Of a stretch of 64,000 nucleotides of DNA, positions 15,543 through 26,535 are shown one piece after another. The notes under the pieces are model-generated. The model was not told the DNA's origin, ran no database searches, and saw only the letters and a list, made by a program, of their open reading frames with translations. Each line of letters begins with the position of its first letter. Positions within the stretch are counted from its first letter, which is position 1. A program made the translations under genes and the position numbers. Source of the DNA: Dipetalonema caudispina (taxonomy: Eukaryota; Nematoda; Chromadorea; Rhabditida; Onchocercidae); NCBI GenBank assembly GCA_013365325.1, contig JABVXV010000001.1, positions 1,426,001-1,490,000 of the forward strand, given 5' to 3'.

Positions 15543-17514
15543 CTCTTTTACTAATTCTAATAGTGTAAGCGTGTTCATACATGCATTCTTTATAGATATT
15601 TTGACGTAAACGTGAACTTAAATACTTCCTTTTTCACGTAAATTTCATATTTTCTTTTGTTTATGCTTATATGAATGCGAGTATTTTTCGTCTTCAGTCT
15701 TTAGGGTCACAAAGTTCACCTCCTCATTACAGTAATGAGTTCGTTGTCATTCACGAATGAAAATGGAAAGCCCACTTAATTACATCGGTTACACAAATGC
15801 AATTCATTTAGTTCAACAGATACTGACAATTATCACTGTATTTCCCGATGATTCTTGTAATACTGTTATTGTAAGTATACTGTAGGCGGATTATATTGTT
15901 ACCGTAAGCATTGAATACTTCTTCTGAAGTTAAGTATAAAATTAGGCTTGATTAAGCATACTTATTTTGCAAATGTTTTCTTATCAGCTACAATTACCCA
16001 ATTATGATTTTCTTGCACATTGTCCTTAACTCTTTCCCAATACCATTATTTTCGATCAGGAGGAATTCTTGATAGCTGATAGCTATTATTTGGTATATTT
16101 ACATAAATGATTAAATGTTAATATCTTAACAATTATTCATAGAATGATACTAACAAGGTCAACGTGTTGCCGATTTTTCTCAACGTAATATTAATTTGTT
16201 AACCATCAGATGCTTTCAGCTTTCTCCTCTTTTTTCCTTGTAATTTAAGATGAATTTGTGAGCTTACTAAGTTAAATGAATAGAGATAATTAAAAGAGTT
16301 TCAGTTTAAGTGCTTTTTTGACATATTTTAAAGACTTCTTGTTAACTTTAACTTATATTCTAAAATCCATTGATGAAAATTGAAGTATGTACGATATGTG
16401 ATTCAATGCGATAGCACACGTATCATCGTCAACATATTTCGAAATGACAATGCTACTTTTATTATATTCCATTGTTACTAACAGTTAACTACCGTAAATT
16501 TACAGTGGTGGATTTAATGTCAGTTCTTATTGTTATCATTTCACATTCTTCTCCAAGCATCTACAATATACTGTAATAAGTTTTTGCACATTCGGAAGGT
16601 AATGAGCAATATGATTGGTATTAGTTGCGGTAAGTATACTGTATTGAGTTAGCGATCGAGATTGAAAATGAGATACTTGATGATATGATCTTTTATTTTG
16701 TTATAGAGAATGAGCTTCAGAAAAGAACATAGTGGTAAGAAATAATGAGATTCGGTTATTCTTTCAGTTATTACTTAAATGATCCATATTATCATAGAAC
16801 AGAAGGAAAATGCTTGAGTTATTTCAAGGAGAAAGTAGTGGAGATAATTCTCGCATAGAAATTTAAGTATACAAAAAGTATTTGAGGTGCTTAGATTCCT
16901 TCTCTATTTATGCTATGATAAGGACTAATGTTTCAAATTATGTAAGACATTCACATATGAAATCATTCAGCTTTGTATCTCTTTGTGCATTTTATGACAT
17001 ACAAAGTTAAAAGAAAACTACACTCATATGGTTAATTTGTCATTTTATGATAAGTGTAGTAGATATGAGAAGAAGTCAGTTGTCGAAATGCTTATCGTCG
17101 GATAGAAGGATGGATTGAGTCAAACAATAGCACAGTGATATTTATCGTAATGTTATAGTTTTGTTTCAGCTCACTTCGTTCTACCTCTCGTTTCATACGT
17201 TTTGATTTGTATTGGATAACGCCTTGATAGCAACCATTCCTACTGTTGATTTGGTGTTTGATTTGCCTGTGTGGAAAAGAGCATTGCTTTTTAAATCTGT
17301 ATATCGACCGCGGTGGTGCGGTGGTGTATTTTGTTTTACTAACATTTATTGGATGCTTTTTAAGATGTAAGTACTTCCTGTTAGATACAAAAATATATTC
17401 AGTGGGTATTTGCTCACGTTTTTCTCTCTATAATCTTCAATTTTTGATATCATACTTATTGCAGTATTACTCTAATTATGACAGTGAAATTTGACAAATA
17501 GCTGTTTTGATTAA

Positions 17515-19697
17515 ATGTCTTATACTGAATCAGATAGCTTTGTTCATTCTTCACTTTCAGCTATAACAACAAAAAGAATTATGCATCAAGTGTCATCAGG
17601 AATAATACATCCAATGTCATCAGGAATGATGCACCCAATGTCATCAGGAATGATGCACCCAACGTCGTCGGGAATGATGCATCCAATGTCATCTGGAGTG
17701 ATGCATCCAATATCACCAGGACTGATGCGTCCAATATCATCGGGAGTCATGCATCCAGTATCATCAGGAGTCATGCATCCAATATCATCAGGAGTTATGC
17801 ATCCGGTATCATCGAGAGTCATGCATCCAATATCACCTGGAGTCGTGCATCCAATATCATCAGGAGTCGTGCATCCAATATCATCAGGAGTCGTGCATCC
17901 AATATCATCCGGAGTCATGCATCCAATATCATCAGGAGTCATGCATCCAGTATCATCAGGAGTCATGCATCCAGTATTATCGAGAATCATGCATCCAGTA
18001 TCATCGGGAATGATGCATCCGATGTCATCAGTTCCACTTGCTTTGCTTTTCCCTAATGGTTCTGTAAGTGCACCAACAACACCGGTTGCCACTGAAGCAA
18101 TACGTAGGATCAATTATCAGGTTTATTTTTTAGATCGTATTCTTTTTTTAAATGGTTCGTTTTTGGAAGAGGATTCCAAGTTTGTAGACCTTTTATCTTC
18201 TGCAAGGATTTGTTTGATTGGCTGAGGATGTTGCGCAATATCGAACGATTTATTGAATAATGTCTGCTATAAATTTTAATTGGTAAGGGCAGTTTTTCAT
18301 AATCTGAAATTGCATACTGTTGTTTTCAGACGTCACAACACTCCCGTCAGCAACCCGTTAGACATGGTGGTCTTTTATATTCGCAAGGCGGTAATTTAGA
18401 GCAGAAGAATCATTCGAAGAATAATTCAAAACACCGACTGAAATCTGAGCCACTTGCTTCTTTGCCAGCTATCGATACATCAGTAGCGAAAAATCCAAAA
18501 CATGCAACATCCTGTGTATCAACGGGGGTTCATGTGCCTACTTCCATGGCAGCAACTCCTTGTTTCTCTTCTAGTGCGCCAGCAGCCACTAACATGTTTC
18601 GACCACAATTACCTTCAAAAGATACATCATCAGTTAAAAGTGCCTCCCAGAAGAGACCATTTTCTCTTGATGTGACGCCGAAGAGAAAAACAGAGAGAAG
18701 TAATTTTTCCTGCGGCTACTTAGATATGTGGTTTTTCTAGATTGATGCTTAGTGTTTTGCTCTATAAGATTTTTTATTACAAGGAATAATGTTGATCTTT
18801 TTTCTTTTTCCTTTTTTTTTTTTTTTTAAGTGGTGCAGGGATTTCATCTCATTCTTTTAATTATTTCTTTTTTCTTACATCTTTGAATATTGAAAATAAG
18901 GAAAGAGAACTTTACGGTTGTTATGGGATGCAAAGTACATAGAATGATATAGGTCGTCTTTATTTCTTTTTTAATATTCGTAAATCTGTTATCTTGATTG
19001 TATCAGTTTTTCTGGGAAGCTCTCTTCGGTTTTCATTAAATTTGATAGGCTTACCATCGAATATTTTATCTGCTAGTACTTAACATGGAAGTAATTTGAA
19101 GGGTTAGCGCGACATTCTCGACGGCAGCAGCAACCGGATAATGTCAACTTCGCGGGCGCAAAATTCAGTGAATCACCTCAGGCAAAAGTCGTACCGTTGC
19201 CACCATTTATGTGGTGTGAAGAAGCGTCATCGTCGTCATCGTGTTCTGGTTAGAATTTTAGTGAGAGCTGCCGTGTGTGACATGTTATAAAAACAATGTC
19301 TTTCGATGCCTTAATGTAGCAAATACGCCAGTGTATCGAGCCCATAGTGACAAGAACTGAAGTCTCCACAAGTAGTGTTTTACATTTCCAGAAATATATT
19401 CTAAGGTGGTTGAGAAGTAGGATTCACTTTGGGCTTGCGAAATGTTCTAGGTAATTAGTCATAGAATTTGTTTCTGAGTAGAATGTGTAGTTACCCGAAA
19501 AGTTCTTTGTTGTACGAGGTATTTCGAACAACCAGACAATTTCAGGTGATGAGCAGCCTTTATCATCGATTACAGAAGTTATAAAAATGGGAATGGCACG
19601 ACATGGGAAGCTTCATGAGACACCAAAATGGAATAAATGCAGTTCCAGCTTGCAAGTGACACCGTTGCACTGTGTTGCTGTATTACCGAGTTCATAA
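17515..19697 (+). CDS. PNRC/EDC1-like decapping-motif protein with an eight-residue repeat array
   Basis: Four exons: 17515-18120, 18330-18699, 19108-19248, 19546-19697. The donors ATCAG|GTTTAT, AGAA|GTAATT and TCTG|GTTAGA pair in phase with the acceptors, giving 422 residues. A TAA lies directly before the ATG. Residues 23-174 are about 19 copies of an MHP(I/V/M)SSGV-type octapeptide. The rest is low-complexity, Ser/Gln/Lys-rich and probably disordered, with basic patches (TPKRKTER). Residues 340-361 read FAGAKFSESP, then VVPLPPFMW, matching the (Y/F)AGxxF...LPxPPxxW signature of vertebrate PNRC1/2 and yeast Edc1/2. That motif in those proteins binds DCP1 and activates mRNA decapping, so a P-body role is inferred. 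The motif straddles no intron. The homologous part is short; the remainder has no known relatives. Confidence 0.72.
17581..18036 (+). repeat. 24-bp coding tandem repeat, about 19 units
   Basis: In-frame 24-base units of the form ATGCATCCAATATCATCAGG plus AGTC, with variation mostly at third positions and at residues 1, 4, 6 and 8 of the octapeptide. Units run without interruption from 17581 to about 18036. The opposite strand is also free of stops because the unit contains none in that frame. Confidence 0.97.
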
Positions 19698-22600
19698 CTC
19701 GCTGAATAAGAATGACCGCAAGTTCTCTTTTGGATTATAATGCGGGTATTTCAGACATGCAAGTGTTGAGAGTTTCGCTCGCAACATTTTTTTTTACAGC
19801 ATTTCTATGAATTTTTTAATTTTTAAATATTTTATATTTCCTGGCACGTTGTACATTCACCTTTGCATATGTAACAACTCGGCTTATTGCTTGTATGGAA
19901 ATAAGCGTAGCAGAAAACGGGTTACAAGATTCTTGTAATGCCGTAGGATTAGTAATTTAGTAAAAGTTTGAAGCATGAAAGCATATGTTTCATATTTTTT
20001 GAAATTCCTATTTAAGGCTGTTGTGAAATTTTCTCCTTTTCTTCGCATCATCTTGCCGTCATAGATTAATGCGATATGATTGGTATATCGAGCAGTTTTT
20101 TGCAGTAAATAGTTCATTTTCTTCTTTTCCCTATCAAATAACTCTTGTGATTTTTGTTTGATTTTTTTACTTTTATTTAATTTCATTGGCACTCCTATTT
20201 TCCTATTAACTTTCGAAATTTGTTTAACGGATCTTTTGTGATTTTGTTTTCCTTTACTTTTACTGCCTTTTTTGCTTCACTTTGCTTGTATATAATAACA
20301 GCACGTTAAGTGAGTACGTTGCAAACACATTTACACTAAAAGCCTCATCCTAAAGAAGATTTTAGTGTCATTTGTCTTTGTCTGCTTACTTCCAAATTTT
20401 TTGAAGCTTTACAGTCTTCAGTAGTTTTGATCGAATTATTTGGTGCCTGTCATTAAGTGTAAAGAAGATTAGAAGTTAACAAGAAATTGGACAGCTCCTA
20501 ATCTTCCTTTATCCATATGTTTTTAAAAATTTAATAAGTATTGTCGTAGTTTACATATTTTCATGCACTTTAAACTTATTCTGTGCACATATTATTGTTC
20601 TTTTTTTAAAGTAATGTGGTTTTCTTTCTTTATATTATTTTTGTATATCTAGAAGTTAAAACGTTCGGCGTGATTTACACTGTGGAAAGTTATCTAAACT
20701 TTTGGGCGGATGTTGCTGTTTGTTTTTTGTCTTGATCAGTTCACGCCGCGTATTTTTGTGGCTTGCATTATAGATCACTGATTATTTAATTTTCTTTATT
20801 TTTCCACTCTAAAGACAGGATGGCTTCTTCAAAGTAATTTTGAGAGTTTTATGTTGCAGAAGTACTCGCCTGTCTTTCCACTCCATTTTTTAATTAGCTC
20901 TGTCTTATGTTAATTACAGCAATGCACTTCTTTCATCTCAGATGTTCGCAATTGTTAAGATATATAGCGGAGTCGGAAGAAGTCAGAAGGAATCAGTAAA
21001 AGTATCTTCACGAAGAACTTTGGTAAAACATTTCGTGCATTGCTGTCTTTGCTTTCTTTGCAGCATTTGTGAAGATTGTCCTCTTCGGGTGTTGCACGCT
21101 AACGATTATATTTTCCATCCGTGTTTGCTTTGTTTTGTGGCAGTGTGGTGTTCTATTGTTTACTGTCAAAAACAGTTTTTAATTATCATATATTTTCTTT
21201 AATGGATCATTTGAAACTGCTAAGTTCGATAATTTAGCTGTATTGGGTCTCTCAAATAAGAATGTCCCGTATCAATTTATGGATTGTACTGGTAATTAGC
21301 GGGCAACTGGATTTGAGCTGCGCTTCTCATTTTTTTTTTTTTTTTTTTTTTCCTAAGCATTTCTTGTGCAAAAGGAATTACTTATTTCTGATTAACTTTG
21401 CTTTTCTATTTCCATTTTCCATTTGTCTCGTTGCTAATTGTGATATTTCTGCAATGCGGTACTCTTTCTGTCACGTTCCATAATTTTCATTAATGCGTTA
21501 GATTCGAGACACTCATTTCAGTTCACAGCAAAATTCTTATGACAGTAGGTAGTCCATTACAGTTATGTCCTCAGTACATATGCAGAATGTATCATGTTGT
21601 ACACAACTTTTCAGCTGATCTCGCCGAACTACTATCGAAATTATGTGTTTGCTCGCGTCATTTTTCCAAATCTTTATATATGATGTTATGTATGAGAGAA
21701 ATCTGACTGAGGGCATGTCTCTTTGATTGAATTCCTTATTGCTGGAAAAATATACCTGAGTTAGGTATACAGTTCACTTCACTTTTGACTGCATTCATCA
21801 CTGTATGTTGACTAGAATGAAGTGGAACTATTTGAATATTTCTACATGTTAATCTGCAGTAAGCAAACTACTTTTCTGTGAATGATCCATTGTTATAGCT
21901 CTGAGTTGTATCTTTGCCGAAGATTTTTGCAGTTTTTCTAATAAGATTCTTATCGCACTTCTCATGATTAAAAAACGAGGTAATTGTTTTCAAGAAGATA
22001 ATTACGTCGTTAGTCATTGCTGGACAGCGGTTTTTTGAACTTATGTATTTTAAAACAGCATATTCTGCCGTTCCTCATTGAACTGTAAAATTCACGGAGA
22101 AGCATTTCAATGGAATATATTAATAATTCTAATTGGAAGCTCATTCTTCGGAGGTCACTCAATTTTTTCTACCACTAATCTGCTTTCAGTTATTTTTGTT
22201 GAATTTATTTACTGGATTTGTATCCGATATTGTCAAATATTAAATGAAGGACAGCTATGCCGCACCTTCACTTTCGCGTTTGGGGGCTGGAACATGAGAG
22301 TTGTTTCTACATATATCAATCCTCAAAACGCTGTAAATAGGGCGATTAGACTTATTGGTCGTCCTATTTCCAATGTTTTGAAGATTTGGAACACTAGTCC
22401 TAAATGAGGAATCAAAAATCAGATCCAGTTTAAACCTTATTAGAATCAGTGCTTACTTCTCATAAAAAATAGTCTTTATATTTCCTACCATCTAGAAAGT
22501 ACCATTTTAATTTGTTTTGATCTCTTGTTTGGATTGCATTTTTGATGATCTCAGAATACATACAGTACACTTCAACCATTTCTGAGAAGAGGGGATCATA

Positions 22601-25121
22601 CAGTAGACATGTTTTTTCCTCATTTTTTCTAATATCTGTAGTGCGGTCATTGCTTCATTGAGATAGGTATATGTGAGCATTGGTGTCCTTTACTGAAATA
22701 AGATAAAAAATGTCAATATGCATTGAGTGAGGCGGGAAGGGATCGAAAATCATTTGGTGATATTTGTCCCCTTCATTTTAAATATTTGCTAAAATGAATT
22801 TCATTGTTGCAGATATTTAGCGTTAAGATATTTGAAATCATAGTTTTATTTTTGATATTTGGGAAAATTTTTTGACATTTACTTTTTTGACATTTTCTCC
22901 GTTCCTTATCAAGAGTAGTACGTATTGAAGATTTTCCAAGGAATATTGTAGAAAAAATTTGTTTTTCCTTGTCGTTGAAGTTCCATCATTTTCATTTCCA
23001 GAAGGAAAATATGAATGATATAATTATTTTCGAATCAAGCCTAGAGCAATTGGTTCTTTTTTCGTATAATTTCGCTTGTATCTATCTATCGCAGTTATGA
23101 TTTTTAAAGTATTTTTTGTCGGAACAATTCCTATGAAATATTTTGTTCACCATGTAACAGTATCAAAAATTCGCAAGGCATGATACCGTTCACAATCTCT
23201 TTTAGAAACTGAAATATGCTAGAAAAGAATTTCTCTATGCTTCTAGAACAAGTGTCAAAATCGATATGTACTGTCACTTTCTATATTTAATGCTTAAAAT
23301 GCGGATTTTCGATGCTGAACATGCGTGGAATTTCCGACTTAAAAAGGAGGAAACAATAGCATTTATAGCTTTGTTTCCTTCAAGTAACGATATAATTTGG
23401 AGTTTGGTAAACATCATTATTTGTAAACTATTAATAAGCGAAAATATCAACATCCGAATGTTTCTGTTGCAGTTTTTATGCTATATTTTTGACTACTTGA
23501 AAAGGAAAACTCCAGATTTCTTTTTTACCGTAATGGAATCAGAAATATTGTGCGGGGGAAAGTAAAGGCATTATCAGTATTGGAGTTTTTCCTGGATATC
23601 TTTGAAAAGGAACATCGTTGTGTATTTGCTATCAGTCATACTTGAATCATTGATGTTTTTTTTTTTTTTTTTTATTTGTAAAAGCAGTATCTACTACATA
23701 TCGTGAGATAATTTATGGAGAAGTGATGTTATTGTTGAATTTATAAGGATGCTGCTTTTATCTAATCTCCCGTTTTACAAACTATGGTTGCTGGCACTGA
23801 CGACTCATAGTTTCAAGAATTTTACGGCTCTATTCGAAAGCTAACAAACATCTCAGTGTCGTCTGTTACAACATCAAAACTTCCCTGCTGTCCTTTATCT
23901 CCTCCTCTTCACTTTCATATTTCCTGTCTCGTTGTTTACCTGCATGTATTGTTTTAGAATTCACTCCTTCTAGCAGTTAAAAACTTTTTCATCTTTCATA
24001 TGGTTTTCACATCTTTATTTTCAAGGAATTCTCATTATTGTTCCCCACCAACAAAGTTTATATTTGATATGTTTGGAGTTTGGAAAGTTAACCCAAAATA
24101 ATTCACAAACTCTACTATAATTTTTATCCATAGTAAATGTTGGATTTTTTAAAAAGTTTTCATTGTTTCTCCATCAATAAAGTTTGTATTTGGCGTGCTT
24201 TAAGTTTGAAAAGCCAACCTAGAGTAGTTCAGAAGTTTTGCAATTTTTATTCATAGTTAATATTCTCTTAAAAAGTTTTATTGTTTCTACATTAATAAAG
24301 TTTGTATTTCGTACGTTTGAAGTTTAAATAGTTAACTCAGAATAATTCACAAACTCTTTTATAATTTTTGTTCATAATATGTATTGCATTCTCTGAAAAG
24401 TTTTCTTCACTATTTTCCCATTTAAAGTTTATATTTGGTATGTTTAAAATTCGGAAATTTAATTTAGAATAATTCACAAGCTCTTCTGTAATTTTTATCG
24501 AGATAAAGTTTTTGTATTCCGTTTGGAACATCGACCTACTAGCAACGATAATAACGATGGGTTCTGATGCCGTCACGGGTTATTTAATTGATCATTTCAT
24601 ACGGCTGCCATTATAGTAAATTTGTTGTTTTACAAAGCATCCAGTATCTCGACAGTTTCGTTTCTGAAATGAACAATCGCGCAAGGACGGCCGATTAACA
24701 CCGATCGTGAAATACGCTTTGGGTGAGTTTAAATGCGATGAAGTAACAAATGCGGTCTTTGCGAGACTTGAAATAGTTACATTCTGGATCACGCTACCCT
24801 TTCACGTATCTCCAGCATGCATTACATTTCATTCACCTGGCGTATCATTGCAATAATCTGTAAGCAAATGTCGTTTAAAGCAACATTTTTCAATCAGTTA
24901 AATTCATTCATTACCCAATTTCTTAATCGAGAGGTAGAAGCTAATGTTGTTACGGTAAATCCTTTTTAACAGCGCCTGGCTATCGGTAATTTAAATAGCA
25001 CCTAGAGCTACCATCTCAAGCCACTTTAGAGGTGCATATGTGTAACCATATACAGTCGCATCATCTCCGGGGGATCAGCTACTGTAAATAACTTGATCCG
25101 TCTTGGTCATTTAATTAATAT
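19698..25121. other. Long intergenic region between convergent genes; one tandem repeat
   Basis: Lies between the 3' ends of the PNRC-like gene (+) and the REV7 gene (-). It is T-rich with poly-T runs (18818-18827 nearby, 21330-21351, 23657-23671). Open stretches of 60-109 codons at 19884-20192 (-), 22078-22407 (+), 23266-23565 (+) and 24592-24792 (-) carry no family signature. The 109-codon one (22078, +) has a hydrophobic centre and a polar tail; I cannot support it as a gene. A four-unit tandem repeat lies at about 24040-24530. Confidence 0.45.
24040..24530. repeat. Four diverged tandem units of about 120-126 bases
   Basis: The word AAAGTTT(A/G)TATTT recurs at about 24053, 24179, 24298 and 24424 (spacings 126, 119, 126). 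Each is followed by a GTTTGAAGTTTGGAAAG-like word, a CAGAATAATTCACAAACTC-like word and ATAATTTTTATTCATAGT. Units are diverged, so the array is old. No coding frame runs through it. Confidence 0.85.
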
Positions 25122-26535
25122 TCAGAAGTATAAAACCTCAACCAGTTTGCTGTCAATTCGTCTACCGCAAGGACGTAGACTCTCAGGTGCACATTGATCA
25201 TACTTTTCCCATTTACACTCCTGAAATTAGGATTGAAAGAGAAGACGAAATCATGTCATGAAGATTTTCACTTAATGAAAGCTTTCTAATAAAGACAACT
25301 TACTCCAGCTCGTTTCTGCAATTTTGCTTCGCAATTGCCTCGAAGTTTTGTACGTATTTCAAAGCGCACTTCTGAAATGTTTATATAAGTCAGAAAAATA
25401 CCACTGTGGTACTTATTTTTCAATTCATCCAGGAATTAATTTCATTGTCTGTATTCGTATAATCATTCTCACCTTCGTGTCGAAAGATATTTTTCATATC
25501 CTCGATATACGATCCACGCTGTAATGTAAGAATTGTTTGCTGAAATTGTCGTTTCATATCAGCTGCTTCACTCATCAATACGTCTCTGAAATGGATAGTC
25601 ACTGGCCAAGATCAGAGGTCATCATTGGCTGTCTATTTTTCCAGCAGTAAAAATGAATTTGTAATTCAAAAAAAAAAAATGGTTCAAATATTTCCGTGTT
25701 TCAGAACGAATAAAGGCAGAGATGATATTTGGACCTAAGTTGAGAATACTGTATGTCCACAATGATTATTATGACTTCCACCACTACTCTGTTGTCCTTA
25801 TCAAGGATACACGCCGCAAAGTGGGATAGTTCATCGAACTTTATCCACCGATGAATTGTTTGCAATGCATTGCTCATATAATCCAGTACCTCTTTCAGTC
25901 GACATTTCTAGAATTCAAAAACAAGAGTGAAGAAGATTCAATAAATGATTATTCTAAAAAGCTGTCATTTCAAAATAATAGAAAATTCTTTGAGGAACTG
26001 GTCGATTTGCAATTGCAGATTTCATGAATTTATGATATCGAGAACTCTCGAGGTGTAAATGCTGAGTCAAATTGATCGATGAATGGATAAAAAATAAATC
26101 ATTCTAACGTCGCACTTACATGGATTAAAATAGTTCCGTAGGTAGCTGTATCAAATGTCTCAGCTGGATAACCACCATAATTAAAAAGCACAGTATGCGA
26201 AATAATTTCCAAGAATTCGGTAACCATGTCAGCTAATGCTATAAATGTTATATATATGCTGACTACCTCTCTTCCTCAAATTCCTTTATATACCAACAAT
26301 TTATTTCCCCAAACCATAAAATATTTTGCAGGCCTTCCATCGTAAGCTAAGCGAGCGAGAAATTCTCCATCTGCTTCGTTTCAAAAGTTAACAAAATAGC
26401 TCTTTACTTCTAAAATGTTCCCGCTGAAGGATTAATTCTATTAACTAAAGAAGCACAACTCATGTTCATATACTTACCTTTGCGACCGTTGAAACTTTTT
26501 CGACCAATCTTAGCAATTTGAATGCTTCTGCCCAT
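25122..26535 (-). CDS. mad2l2: REV7/MAD2L2 HORMA-domain protein
   Basis: Six exons on the minus strand: 26535-26478, 26238-26120, 25907-25708, 25585-25473, 25371-25304, 25220-25122. Every junction is in phase, giving 218 residues (human MAD2L2 has 211). LADMVTEFLEI matches human LADVLSEFLEV; VLDYMSNALQTI and CILDKDNRVVVE match the QYIQDTLHCV and VILDKEHRPVEK region; DVLMSEAADMKRQF corresponds to the SLLSHVEQLLRAF helix; the last exon fits the C-terminal safety-belt strands. REV7 is the HORMA adaptor of DNA polymerase zeta, binding REV3 and REV1 in translesion synthesis, and of shieldin in vertebrates. The third exon is unusually long after DNRVVVE (a VIIIIVD stretch), so a small missed intron is possible there. 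The start follows from a strong donor and phase-1 join. Confidence 0.8.

Larger units (their letters stand above)
14539..17514. other. Intergenic between divergent genes, with simple repeats
   Basis: Upstream of both the LAPTM-like gene (-) and the PNRC-like gene (+), so it should hold both promoters. It contains a CA microsatellite (15121-15177) and an imperfect tandem repeat with CACGTGA/TACGTGA words (about 15460-15542). A TTGCAG at 17459-17464, 50 bases before the next start codon, is a candidate spliced-leader acceptor. No coding region recognised. Confidence 0.5.

Noticed and set aside
17586..18113. 175-codon open stretch antisense to the octapeptide repeat
   Set aside because: Follows automatically from a stop-free 24-base unit; the plus strand has the splice sites, start context and downstream exons.
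19884..20192. Lysine-rich 102-codon minus-strand stretch
   Set aside because: Antisense to the likely 3' UTR of the PNRC-like gene; low-complexity, no family.
22078..22407. 109-codon plus-strand stretch in the 5-kb gap
   Set aside because: No domain, and no neighbouring exons; length is possible by chance in a gap of this size.
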